Below are positions 39,339-47,095 of a stretch of DNA of 64,000 nucleotides, one piece after another. Made by a program: the position numbers and the translations under genes. Within the stretch, counting starts at the first letter, position 1. The number at the start of each line of letters is the position of its first letter. This stretch comes from UBA1764 sp045616685 (lineage in GTDB: Bacteria; Bacillota; Clostridia; Peptostreptococcales; Anaerovoracaceae), in contig JAZLHF010000004.1 in NCBI GenBank assembly GCA_045616685.1, positions 89,300 through 153,299 on the forward strand. The letters run 5' to 3'. The notes under the pieces were generated by a model that was not told the DNA's origin, did not search any database, and worked only from the letters and a program-made list of their open reading frames with translations.

Positions 39339-39398
39339 ATGTGCTCCTTATTGTAATTCCTTATATTTTAGCATTTTTAAGATTTCTATTCAATAAAA

Positions 39399-39419
39399 GA
39401 GAGGCCTTATTGGCCTCTC
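39399..39419 (-). terminator. Intrinsic terminator after the metal-dependent hydrolase gene
   Basis: GAGAGGCC-loop-GGCCTCTC followed by TTTTATTG on the minus strand, 25 bases after the stop codon. Confidence 0.88.
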
Positions 39420-39443
39420 AAATTCTTTGTTTATTAATAAATT

Positions 39444-40046
39444 TTAAAATTTAAATACTAATACTTGAGAATCTTCATTTCCTGTAAACTCAACTGTCCC
39501 TTCTGCATAATTTACATGGTCATACTGCTTGGTAAAATCTTCCAAAGTACTTATTGGAGGGAATCCCAGTTTACCATTCCTATAGTGCATCGGTACAACA
39601 ACTTTTGCTCCAATTTCTTCAGCAAAAGCCTTGCTTTCTTTTTCATCAAAAGTAAATGTTCCGCCAGTTGGAATAAGAAGCACATTAAGATTCTTCATTA
39701 ATTCTGTCTGTTCCTCTGTTGGATGAACACCGATGTCTCCGGCATGCATAAGACGAACACCCTTGTATTCAAAAATCTGAAGCTTGTTTGTGCCGCGCAG
39801 CTTTCCGCCTTCAGAATCATGGAAACTATTAATTTCTGTAATCTTTAATCCTTCAGGCCTTTTCGCTGGGGTCACTTTTACTGCTTCTAAAAATGCATGG
39901 TCAAAGTGATCATGTGATGGCAAAACTTCATTTGCTTCAATACTTAATGGTTCATATCCTGGGACTTCGTGATAAGGATCAAGGGCAATCTTGTATCCAT
40001 CAAAGTCTAAGACAAAGCATGAATGTCCATGATAAGTTACTTTCAT
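39444..40046 (-). CDS. Metal-dependent hydrolase, UPF0173-like beta-lactamase fold
   Basis: The 200-residue protein is a metallo-beta-lactamase-fold hydrolase. It begins MKVTYHGHSCFVLDFDGYKI and has SHDHFDH (HxHxDH, about 44-50), MHAGDIGVHP (about 95) and VPMHYRNGK (about 150), the metal-binding sites of the family. The substrate is unknown. It lies 20 bases downstream of groEL on the same strand and could be read through from the chaperone operon, but has its own GGAGG-type site and terminator. Confidence 0.87.
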   Translation of the reverse strand: MKVTYHGHSCFVLDFDGYKIALDPYHEVPGYEPLSIEANEVLPSHDHFDHAFLEAVKVTPAKRPEGLKITEINSFHDSEGGKLRGTNKLQIFEYKGVRLMHAGDIGVHPTEEQTELMKNLNVLLIPTGGTFTFDEKESKAFAEEIGAKVVVPMHYRNGKLGFPPISTLEDFTKQYDHVNYAEGTVEFTGNEDSQVLVFKF

Positions 40047-40065
40047 AGTTTCCTCCGAATTGAGA

Positions 40066-41697
40066 TTACATCATTCCTGGCATTCCGCCGCCCATACCGC
40101 CTGCTGGCATTGCTGGGGAATCTTCCTTAATAGAAACGATACCAGCTTCTGTTGTAAGAAGCAGAGCAGATGCAGATGCAGCGTTTTGAAGAGCAGATCT
40201 TGACACCTTAGCTGGATCAACAATACCAACAGCCATCATATCTTCATATTCTTCTGTTGCAGCGTTAAAACCAATACCCTTCTTTGAAGCCTTAATTGCA
40301 TTTACAACAACGCTTCCTTCGAAGCCCGCATTTTCAGCAATCTGACGAACAGGTTCTTCAAGAGCTCTAACAATAATGTTAGCACCTGTCTTTACATCGC
40401 CTTCCTGAGTTTCTGCAAATTTCTTAACTGCAGGAATTGCATTTGCAAATACAACTCCGCCACCAGGAACGATACCTTCTTCAACAGCAGCCTTTGTTGC
40501 GTTGAGAGCATCTTCAAGTCTAAGCTTTCTTTCCTTAAGTTCTGTTTCTGTAGCAGCACCAACTTTGATAACTGCAACTCCACCAGAAAGTTTAGCGATT
40601 CTTTCCTGAAGTTTTTCTTTATCATAATCAGATGTTGTTGTTTCAATCTGAGCCTTCATCTGTTCAATTCTAGCCTTGATATCTGCCTTCTTGCCAGCGC
40701 CATCAACGATTACAGTGTTGTCTTTATTAACCTTAACTGTACCTGCGGTACCGAGCATATCGATTGTCGCTGTCTTGAGATCGAAACCAAGTTCTTCAGA
40801 AATTACTGTACCCTTTGTGAGAATAGCAATATCCTGAAGCATATCTTTTCTTCTATCACCAAAGCCCGGAGCCTTAACAGCAACGCATTCAAATGTTCCT
40901 CTAAGTTTATTAACAACAAGAGTAGCAAGTGCTTCGCCTTCAATATCTTCTGCAATAATGAAGAGCTTTCTTCCCTGCTGAACAATCTGTTCAAGAAGTG
41001 GAAGGATATCCTGAATGTTAGAAATCTTCTTGTCTGTAATAAGGATGTATGGATTTGAAAGAACTGCTTCCATCTTTTCCATATCAGTTGCCATGTAAGC
41101 TGAGAGATAACCTCTATCAAACTGCATACCTTCAACAACATCAAGTTCAGTACCCATGGACTTAGATTCTTCTACAGTTATAACTCCTTCTGTCCCGACC
41201 TTTTCCATAGCATCTGCAATCATGTTACCGATTTCAGCATCGCCACAAGAAACTGCAGCAACCTGAGCGATAGCAGCCTTGCCTTTTACAGCCTTTGAAG
41301 TCTTTTTGATTTCATCCACTGCAACATCTACAGCGCCCTGAATACCGCGTTTAAGAACCATTGGGTTTGCCCCAGCAGCAACATTTTTAAAACCTTCACG
41401 AATAATTGCCTGAGCAAGAAGTGTAGCTGTTGTTGTTCCGTCTCCGGCAACATCGTTGGTCTTTGCACTTACTTCTTTAACTGTCTGTGCACCCATGTTT
41501 TCGAACTGATCTTCGAGTTCGATTTCTCTTGCGATAGTAACACCATCGTTTGTAATAAGAGGGCTGCCATATGATTTTTCAATCATCACATTTCTGCCCT
41601 TTGGGCCTAGTGTAATTTTTACTGTGTCTGCAAGCTTATCAACACCTGCAAGGAGCTTTGATCTAACTTCTTCGCTATAATTAATTTCTTTTGCCAT
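40066..41697 (-). CDS. groEL: 60-kDa chaperonin GroEL
   Basis: Cytosolic folding chaperone forming double heptameric rings with GroES. The 543-residue protein shows VKITLGPKGRNVMIEKSYG, NDVAGDGTTTATLLAQAI (ATP site), CVAVKAPGFGDRRKDML and the Gly/Met-rich C-terminal tail (GGMGGGMPGMM). Length is standard. It follows groES by 11 bases in the usual groES-groEL operon under a CIRCE operator. Confidence 0.98.
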   Translation of the reverse strand: MAKEINYSEEVRSKLLAGVDKLADTVKITLGPKGRNVMIEKSYGSPLITNDGVTIAREIELEDQFENMGAQTVKEVSAKTNDVAGDGTTTATLLAQAIIREGFKNVAAGANPMVLKRGIQGAVDVAVDEIKKTSKAVKGKAAIAQVAAVSCGDAEIGNMIADAMEKVGTEGVITVEESKSMGTELDVVEGMQFDRGYLSAYMATDMEKMEAVLSNPYILITDKKISNIQDILPLLEQIVQQGRKLFIIAEDIEGEALATLVVNKLRGTFECVAVKAPGFGDRRKDMLQDIAILTKGTVISEELGFDLKTATIDMLGTAGTVKVNKDNTVIVDGAGKKADIKARIEQMKAQIETTTSDYDKEKLQERIAKLSGGVAVIKVGAATETELKERKLRLEDALNATKAAVEEGIVPGGGVVFANAIPAVKKFAETQEGDVKTGANIIVRALEEPVRQIAENAGFEGSVVVNAIKASKKGIGFNAATEEYEDMMAVGIVDPAKVSRSALQNAASASALLLTTEAGIVSIKEDSPAMPAGGMGGGMPGMM

Positions 41698-41708
41698 TTC
41701 AATACCTC

Positions 41709-41981
41709 TTAATCAATAACTGCGTAAATGTCTTTTTGTGAAATAAGAATATACTCTTCTCCGTCAAGCTTAACTTCAGTTCCAGCATACTTTGAATAAA
41801 GAACCTTGTCGCCCTTCTTAACTTCAATCTTTACATCTTCTGTGCCAGGTCCAGCTGCAACCACTGTTGCCCACTGTGGAGCTTCCTTTGCGTTACCTGT
41901 TAAGATAATTCCACTTGCTGTCTTTTCTTCAGCTTCTTCCTTCTTCAGAAGGACTCTGTCACCTAATGGCTTAACTTTCAT
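41709..41981 (-). CDS. groES: 10-kDa co-chaperonin GroES
   Basis: Seven-subunit lid of GroEL. The 90-residue protein begins MKVKPLGDRVLLKKEEAEEK, has the mobile-loop region TASGIILTGNAKEAPQ and the GDKVLYSKYAGTEVKLDGEE strand region. Length is slightly below the usual 94-97. First gene of the operon, with a ribosome-binding site AAGGAG ten bases upstream and a CIRCE element overlapping the 5' leader. Confidence 0.97.
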   Translation of the reverse strand: MKVKPLGDRVLLKKEEAEEKTASGIILTGNAKEAPQWATVVAAGPGTEDVKIEVKKGDKVLYSKYAGTEVKLDGEEYILISQKDIYAVID

Positions 41982-42024
41982 TTTCGATCTCCTTTTCTAT
42001 ATTTATTTATTACTTCCTGTATTG

Positions 42025-42051
42025 TTAGCACTCCATTCTCTTGAGTGCTAA
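42025..42051. promoter_or_regulatory. CIRCE operator (HrcA site) and groESL promoter
   Basis: TTAGCACTC, nine bases and GAGTGCTAA form a perfect CIRCE palindrome. It lies just downstream of a minus-strand promoter, TTGCTA and TATAAT (42056-42061) with a 17-base spacer. HrcA binds this element and represses groESL until heat stress. Confidence 0.97.
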
Positions 42052-42089
42052 ACTGATTATACTATGTTTTTTTATATTTAGCAAGACAT

Positions 42090-42121
42090 AAAAACACGGC
42101 TGCGTAAGCAACCGTGTTTTT
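42090..42121 (-). terminator. Intrinsic terminator after the ferredoxin gene
   Basis: AAACACGGTTGC/GCAGCCGTGTTTTT on the minus strand (one mismatch), 14 bases after the ferredoxin stop. The plus strand also reads into TTTTTT. Confidence 0.88.
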
Positions 42122-42134
42122 TCAAGCAAATTAA

Positions 42135-42305
42135 TTACTTCTGAACTGGAGCATCAACTGGGCAGTTGTTTGCGCAAGCGCCACAATCGATACATGCATT
42201 AGCATCAACAATGTACTTGCCGTCGCCTTCGGAAATAGCTCCTACTGGACAATCTGCAGCGCAAGCACCACACATAATGCAAGAATCACCAATTACGTAT
42301 GCCAT
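42135..42305 (-). CDS. 2[4Fe-4S] ferredoxin
   Basis: A 56-residue clostridial-type ferredoxin, an electron carrier for anaerobic redox enzymes. It has two cluster motifs, CIMCGACAADCPVGA (about 9-23) and CIDCGACANNCPVDA (about 38-52), with the classic internal duplication. An AAAGGAGG site sits eight bases before the ATG at 42305, and a terminator follows the stop. It is monocistronic. Confidence 0.96.
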   Translation of the reverse strand: MAYVIGDSCIMCGACAADCPVGAISEGDGKYIVDANACIDCGACANNCPVDAPVQK

Positions 42306-42425
42306 ATTTTTCCTCCTTTAAAAACGTTAACGTATAATCTTTAAAGACATAAGTAATTATATAACAAACTTCAGAAAAAACAAGCAATATTTTCCAAATT
42401 GTATACAATCTGCGCCCTAATGTCA

Positions 42426-42434
42426 TGTTATACT
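42426..42434 (+). promoter_or_regulatory. Extended -10 of a probably leaderless P-loop gene
   Basis: TGTTATACT matches the box before the radical SAM gene at 4770 exactly and is also followed by six bases (ATAAAT) and an ATG. No ribosome-binding site precedes the ATG at 42441. Confidence 0.5.
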
Positions 42435-42440
42435 ATAAAT

Positions 42441-43232
42441 ATGTTAATATATGGACTCTCCGGAAAATCCGGAACAGGAAAATCATATCACGCTTCAGAG
42501 CTCTGCGCGAAGCACCAGATTCGTGGTCTTATAGATGACGGTCTATTTATGATGGATGGAAATATTATTGCCGGAGTCTCCGCTAAAAAACAAGCCACCA
42601 GCATGGCAGCAATCAAGACCGCCCTCTTTAATAAGGATGATCATTGCCAAGAAGTTAAGGATGCAATTAGAAAGTCCAATCCTGATCGAATTTTAATTAT
42701 CGGAACTTCAGACAAGATGCTTAAAAAAATTGCCGACAGACTTGAGCTCGGAGAAATTACTGAAATCATCCACATTGAAGATATAACCACGGAAGAACAA
42801 CGAGCAAAAGCGCAAAAATTCAGAAATGAAAATGGGATGCACATTATACCTGCTCCGACCTTCCAAGTAAGAAAGCAATTTAGTGGATACTTCTTGGACC
42901 CACGTAAGAGTTTTGGAAAAGATTCAGCAATTGAGAAAACTATTGTAAGACCAACTTACAGTTATCTTGGAGATTATATCATTTCAGAAAAAGCCATTAA
43001 CGATATTGTGAATCATATTGCATCTATAACTCCTGAAATTGAAGAAATACTTTGGACAGCATTTTATAATGATGAAAACGGATGTGTTGTTAGAACAGTA
43101 GTTATAATGAACCGAGGTTCAAGCTTTAGAACGGCGGCGGAAAATTTCCAAACTGCAATATTTAATACTGTAAGAGATATGACAGCGTTTAACGTCTTAG
43201 GCGTTGAAGTTGAAATAAGAGGATATAAATAA
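42441..43232 (+). CDS. P-loop ATPase with Asp23/Gls24-like C-terminal domain
   Basis: The 263-residue protein opens with a Walker A motif (MLIYGLSGKSGTGKSYHASEL) and a following DDG segment. Residues about 100-150 include IIHIEDITTEEQRAKAQKF. The last about 75 residues (ITPEIEEILWTAFYNDENGC, then VVIMNRGSSFRTAAENFQ and VEVEIRGYK) resemble the Asp23/Gls24 alkaline-shock fold in pattern. Role unknown; a nucleotide-dependent envelope or stress function is a guess. The ATG at 42441 is chosen over one at 42399, because the extended -10 lies between them and the Walker A would otherwise be far from the N-terminus. Confidence 0.7.
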   Translation: MLIYGLSGKSGTGKSYHASELCAKHQIRGLIDDGLFMMDGNIIAGVSAKKQATSMAAIKTALFNKDDHCQEVKDAIRKSNPDRILIIGTSDKMLKKIADRLELGEITEIIHIEDITTEEQRAKAQKFRNENGMHIIPAPTFQVRKQFSGYFLDPRKSFGKDSAIEKTIVRPTYSYLGDYIISEKAINDIVNHIASITPEIEEILWTAFYNDENGCVVRTVVIMNRGSSFRTAAENFQTAIFNTVRDMTAFNVLGVEVEIRGYK

Positions 43233-43244
43233 AAAATAACAACA

Positions 43245-43346
43245 GTGGTCCTATTTCTTTAAAATAAGAGATTAGGACCATTACGGGACAGTCCCCAAAA
43301 GTAAAACTTTGGTCCTACTTTCAAAAAATAAACAAACAGGACCACC
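43245..43346. repeat. REP-like palindromic cluster
   Basis: GTGGTCCTA (43245), TAGGACCAT (43273), TTGGTCCTA (43309) and CAGGACCACC (43337) alternate in inverted orientation around GGGACAGTCCC (43285-43295). Such GGGAC-GTCCC palindromes accompany REP-associated tyrosine transposases; no transposase is present here. Confidence 0.5.
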
Positions 43347-43428
43347 TATATGTTAATTTAAAACATACAAAATAGGGAATCCTTCTGAATTCCTTATCTA
43401 ACATCATAGCTTTAAACTAATATAAAAC

Positions 43429-43455
43429 GGAGGCCAGATTTTGAATCTGACCTCC
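43429..43455 (+). terminator. Terminator-like hairpin
   Basis: GGAGGCCAGATT, loop TTG, AATCTGACCTCC, followed by TGTCTTTATTTTTTT on the plus strand. It could end the P-loop gene transcript 200 bases downstream of its stop. Confidence 0.55.
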
Positions 43456-43590
43456 TGTCTTTATTTTTTTGAGACCACAGTAGTTGTCCCCAGTTCCGCA
43501 AGCGAAAATCGTTTTGCCCCAGCGGTTCTCCCCAGGGAACTTTAAGAAAACTCCAGTTTACTTTAAATTACCATTTTGGGTTAATTAAAG

Positions 43591-43965
43591 TTATTCAACA
43601 CTACTATCAGAATTTGACTTCTTTCTTATAAATAAACTTACAATATTAATCAATGCAAGTAAAATACAAAAACCTGCCCAAATATTTAAGTCAGCAAAGC
43701 TCCCAGCACAAGCAAAACCAATAATGCCCGCTAAACCAAATACAACAATCGCAGCAATACTTCCGCCTTTCTTCTCACTTTTTCTAGTCGCAATTTGAAT
43801 TATACCTCCGGCAATCATACCCAGTGCAAGGATTAAACCTGCAGATCCACTAACCTCACCTGTTTCGCCAAGTGTATTAACAATTCCTGCAGCACATGAC
43901 TGAAACATAACTAAACATGCTAATACAAAGCATAAAATACCTGAAATAAGTTTAAACGTCTTCAT
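43591..43965 (-). CDS. Small membrane protein of unknown function
   Basis: The 124-residue protein has four hydrophobic segments (ISGILCFVLACLVMFQSC; AGLILALGMIAGGIIQIA; IAAIVVFGLAGIIGFACAG; IWAGFCILLALINIVSLFI) with a basic RKSEKKGG loop between segments two and three. I do not recognise a named family beyond small DUF membrane proteins next to DUF4352 lipoproteins. It is nine bases downstream of the lipoprotein gene and so probably co-expressed with it. Confidence 0.7.
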   Translation of the reverse strand: MKTFKLISGILCFVLACLVMFQSCAAGIVNTLGETGEVSGSAGLILALGMIAGGIIQIATRKSEKKGGSIAAIVVFGLAGIIGFACAGSFADLNIWAGFCILLALINIVSLFIRKKSNSDSSVE

Positions 43966-43974
43966 AAAAACCTC

Positions 43975-44922
43975 CTACTCAACAGAAAATACTACCTTTT
44001 TAGATGAAAAAACATTAGGCTCATATTCAACCTCAACTAAGTTGGAATCTTTTGGAATTTCAAATGAAACAGTTCCCTTAGCTTTTTTTCCACTAGAAAT
44101 TGTTGCAGACAAATCATCGTCGCGAATATAAGTTGAATCACAACTACGGCCATCAGCATAGCAGGTGAAACTCATTGAGCTAATAAATTCATCGGATTGC
44201 CCTATGTTTTCAAATTCAAATTCCAATGAAATAAATTTGTTTCCACTATTTGGTTGAACAAACTGATTGGCACTCTTATATTCAGAGCAACCAAGATATG
44301 TAATTCTCAAATCTGAAACTTCAACAATGGCTCCAGCCTTATATGCGTCCTCAGAGGCAGTTGTAGTTAGTTCCGGAGTAAATCCGGAGTCTTTATCTCC
44401 CTCAAAAACAAAAGTGATTTTTTGATCTGAGAACCAATTAATTTCATATTCAACCTCTATATCAGAGGCATCCTTAGGAACTTCAAAATATACTTTGCCT
44501 GTAGTAAAACGGCCTTTTGATAATGAGGCTGACAATGTATCTTCTTCCAGATACAGTTGTTCGGCAACATAACCATCTGCATAACACTCAAAATCAAATT
44601 CACTAATGGACATGTCAGAGTCAGAATCATTCTTAGCATAAAATTCTAAACAAATATACTTATTACCCGACTCTGGCTGTATAAATTGATTGTCTGATTT
44701 ATATTCCTTGCTGGATACATACACCATACTCATGCCATTAGCATCTAACTCGTCCCCTACATAATATTTATCCTTAAGAACGACATCTTCCTGTGTGCTA
44801 TTTGCATCAACAGTTCCAACTTGTTTTGCATCCGTATCACTATCTCCGCATCCAACTGCCATCACCATGAATAGCAATAACACCAATATTAAGCATACGG
44901 TTTTAACTATTTTTTTCATCAC
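43975..44922 (-). CDS. Lipoprotein with two DUF4352-like domains
   Basis: The 315-residue exported lipoprotein has a type II signal (LILVLLLFMVMAVGCGDSD, lipid Cys at about 25). Two homologous halves (about 50-170 and 195-315) share the pattern EYKSDNQFIQPESGNKYICL and EYKSANQFVQPNSGNKFISL, then a DFECYADG/SFTCYADG strand and a VEYE ending. DUF4352 is an immunoglobulin-like fold common in Gram-positive lipoproteins. The internal repeat shows a tandem domain duplication. Its start overlaps the preceding small membrane gene by 20 bases. Confidence 0.8.
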   Translation of the reverse strand: MMKKIVKTVCLILVLLLFMVMAVGCGDSDTDAKQVGTVDANSTQEDVVLKDKYYVGDELDANGMSMVYVSSKEYKSDNQFIQPESGNKYICLEFYAKNDSDSDMSISEFDFECYADGYVAEQLYLEEDTLSASLSKGRFTTGKVYFEVPKDASDIEVEYEINWFSDQKITFVFEGDKDSGFTPELTTTASEDAYKAGAIVEVSDLRITYLGCSEYKSANQFVQPNSGNKFISLEFEFENIGQSDEFISSMSFTCYADGRSCDSTYIRDDDLSATISSGKKAKGTVSFEIPKDSNLVEVEYEPNVFSSKKVVFSVE

Positions 44923-45160
44923 TTTTACCTCCGATAAACACTACTGCCAGAGCTGTAGCAATTAAATAAATTACTATGTCAAAAAAATCATATGTGCCAG
45001 AAGCAATGTGTAACTTCTGTAATATTTCAAAGAATATCCCTAAAAATGCAGACAAAAATAAAAAATATATATTATTTCCCCTTAATTCTAAAACGGTTTG
45101 AATGTCAAATGGCTTCGATTCATAGTTTATAACAGCCGTCATGGGTATATATCTACTCAT
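44903..45160 (-). CDS. Small membrane protein, VanZ-like fragment
   Basis: The 85-residue protein has two hydrophobic helices (IYFLFLSAFLGIFFEILQ and FFDIVIYLIATALAVVFIGG) with the sequence ASGTYDFFDIVIYLIATA resembling the end of VanZ-like proteins. Full VanZ proteins are about 150 residues with more helices, so this may be a truncated or minimal form. It overlaps the DUF4352 lipoprotein gene by 20 bases. Function unknown. Confidence 0.5.
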   Translation of the reverse strand: MSRYIPMTAVINYESKPFDIQTVLELRGNNIYFLFLSAFLGIFFEILQKLHIASGTYDFFDIVIYLIATALAVVFIGGKSDEKNS

Positions 45161-45226
45161 ATATTACCACTCATATAAAAAACAAACAAGGTATATTAAC
45201 ATAAAATCAGGCGGGAGGTATATATT

Positions 45227-45448
45227 ATGAAAGATTTTGACTATGGACATATCGAAATACAGCTAGAAAAAGTCATGAAAAAAGAAAATATTAGCATAAA
45301 CAAACTTGCCTGCAGAGCTGAAATGCAACGGACCCAATTGAAAGCATATATGCACAATGATATACAACGGTTAGATTTATCCATCTTGGCTAGACTTTGT
45401 AATGTGCTAGACTGCCAACCTGAGGATATATTAATATACAAAAAATAA
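45227..45448 (+). CDS. XRE-family transcription regulator (YozG-like)
   Basis: The 73-residue protein is one helix-turn-helix domain: IEIQLEKVMKKENISINKLA, CRAEMQRTQLKAYMHNDIQR and LSILARLCNVLDCQPEDILI, the last being the usual CI-like end. It has a GGGAGG site. It is divergent from the VanZ-like/lipoprotein cluster and may regulate it. Confidence 0.88.
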   Translation: MKDFDYGHIEIQLEKVMKKENISINKLACRAEMQRTQLKAYMHNDIQRLDLSILARLCNVLDCQPEDILIYKK

Positions 45449-45481
45449 AAACAGAAACTCGCCAAAGCGGGTTTCTGTTTT
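45448..45481. terminator. Bidirectional intrinsic terminator
   Basis: AAACAGAAAC/GTTTCTGTTT stem with a CGCC-AAA-GCGG inner part lies between the convergent XRE regulator and guaB genes. T-runs occur on both strands. Confidence 0.85.
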
Positions 45482-45497
45482 AATTACATCACAGATA

Positions 45498-47006
45498 CTA
45501 TCTATTGATATTTGGTGTTGAATCCTTGAGAATTACATCGTGTGCACCACCTTCGATAATTGAAGTAGCAGATACTAATGTAAGTTTAGCCTTTTGCTGA
45601 AGCTCTGGAATTGAGAGAGCGCCAACGTTACAAAGTGTTGAACGAACTTTTGCAAGGCTCTGGCGAACACCATCTGAAAGTGGACCTGCGTATGGAACGT
45701 AACTGTCTACTCCTTCTTCAAACTTGAGCTTTGCTTCACCACCGAGGTCATATCTTTGCCAGTTACGAGCTCTGTTAGAACCTTCACCCCAGTATTCCTT
45801 AACATATGTACCGTTGACCATCAACTTGGCTGTTGGAGATTCATCGAATCTTGCGAAATATCTACCAAGCATTAAGAAGTCAGCCCCCATAGCAAGTGCA
45901 AGTGTCATGTGATAGTCATGCACTAAACCACCATCTGAGCAAATTGGAACATAAACTCCTGTTTCTTTGAAGTATTCGTCTCTTGCTTTAGCAACTTCGA
46001 TTACTGCAGTTGCCTGTCCACGGCCGATACCCTTCGTTTCTCTTGTGATACAAATTGAACCACCGCCGATACCAACCTTTACAAAGTCTGCGCCGCAATC
46101 AGCAAGGAATCTGAAACCTTCTGCATCTACAACATTACCAGCCCCAATCTTAACTTTATCACCATATTCAGATCTTACCCAATCAAGCACGTTCTTCTGC
46201 CACTGAGTGAAGCCCTCTGATGAGTCGATGCAAAGCACATCTACGCCTGCAACAACAAGTGCAGGAATTCTTTCTTTATAATCTCTTGTGTTAACTCCAG
46301 CACCAACGACGAAACGCTTATCTTCGTCTAACAGTTCAAGAGGATTGGTCTTATGTGATTCGTAGTCTTTTCTGAATACGAAATATTTAAGTCTACCTTC
46401 TTTATCAACTACAGGAAGTGCATTTAATTTATGATCCCAAAGGATATCATTGCAATCATGAAGTGTTGTTCCTTCTTTTGCAGTGATTAACTTTTCAACC
46501 GGGGTCATAAATTCAGATACTTTTGTTTCCGGAGCCATTCTTGAAACACGATAGTCTCTGCTTGTAACAAGACCAACCATCTTTCCCTGAGATGTTCCAT
46601 CTTCAGTAACTGCGATTGTTGAGTGACCAGTTAACTCCTTCAGTCTTAAAACATCAGCAAGAGTATTATTTGGTTTTAAGTTAGAATCTGACGGAACAAA
46701 GCCGGCCTTATATGATTTTACTCTGGCAACCATAGCAGCTTCTGATTCGATTGACTGTGACCCGAAGATGAAAGATACACCGCCTTCTTTTGCAAGAGCG
46801 ATTGCAAGGTTCTCACCTGATACAGCCTGCATAACTGCAGACACCATAGGGATATTTATTTTAATAGAAGGTTCTTCACCTTTCTTATGTTTTACAAGTG
46901 GTGTACTAAGATCAACTTTATCTGGTGTGCAGTCGCCGTCAGAGAATCCAGGAACAAGTAAGTATTCACTAAAGGTTCTGGATGGTTCTTCATAAAAATA
47001 TGCCAT
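45498..47006 (-). CDS. guaB: Inosine-5'-monophosphate dehydrogenase
   Basis: Oxidises IMP to XMP with NAD+, the step before GMP synthase. The 502-residue protein has the N-terminal barrel, two CBS domains (about 105-220) and the catalytic barrel. Its active-site Cys loop reads KVGIGGGSICITRETKGIGR (Cys about 322), followed by SDGGLVHDYHMTLALAMGAD and a mobile-flap region. It is on the opposite side of the groESL cluster from guaA. A strong hairpin lies between the rex stop and its start. Confidence 0.95.
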   Translation of the reverse strand: MAYFYEEPSRTFSEYLLVPGFSDGDCTPDKVDLSTPLVKHKKGEEPSIKINIPMVSAVMQAVSGENLAIALAKEGGVSFIFGSQSIESEAAMVARVKSYKAGFVPSDSNLKPNNTLADVLRLKELTGHSTIAVTEDGTSQGKMVGLVTSRDYRVSRMAPETKVSEFMTPVEKLITAKEGTTLHDCNDILWDHKLNALPVVDKEGRLKYFVFRKDYESHKTNPLELLDEDKRFVVGAGVNTRDYKERIPALVVAGVDVLCIDSSEGFTQWQKNVLDWVRSEYGDKVKIGAGNVVDAEGFRFLADCGADFVKVGIGGGSICITRETKGIGRGQATAVIEVAKARDEYFKETGVYVPICSDGGLVHDYHMTLALAMGADFLMLGRYFARFDESPTAKLMVNGTYVKEYWGEGSNRARNWQRYDLGGEAKLKFEEGVDSYVPYAGPLSDGVRQSLAKVRSTLCNVGALSIPELQQKAKLTLVSATSIIEGGAHDVILKDSTPNINR

Positions 47007-47027
47007 ATTTACTCCTATAATTAATTT

Positions 47028-47064
47028 ATAAAAAAATAGTCAAAATTTAGTAATTTTGACTATT
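47028..47064 (-). terminator. Intrinsic terminator between rex and guaB
   Basis: AATAGTCAAAATT, loop, AATTTTGACTATT followed by TTTTTTT on the minus strand. It can end rex, but a promoter (TTGTAT and TAAAAT, 17-base spacer, about 47062-47090) lies just before it, so guaB transcripts from that promoter would need to pass it. Confidence 0.75.
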
Positions 47065-47095
47065 TTAGCACTTGTATATAACGAATACAAGCATT

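Larger units (their letters stand above)
43233..43590. other. Intergenic region with palindromic repeats
   Basis: Contains four GGTCCT/AGGACC motifs and a GGGACAGTCCC palindrome (43245-43346), a terminator-like hairpin (43429-43455), and a GC-richer block (43485-43550) with GTCCCC, GCAAGCGAAAA and CTCCCCAGGGAAC motifs. No ORF of normal size. It resembles decayed REP-type sequence rather than a gene. Confidence 0.5.
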
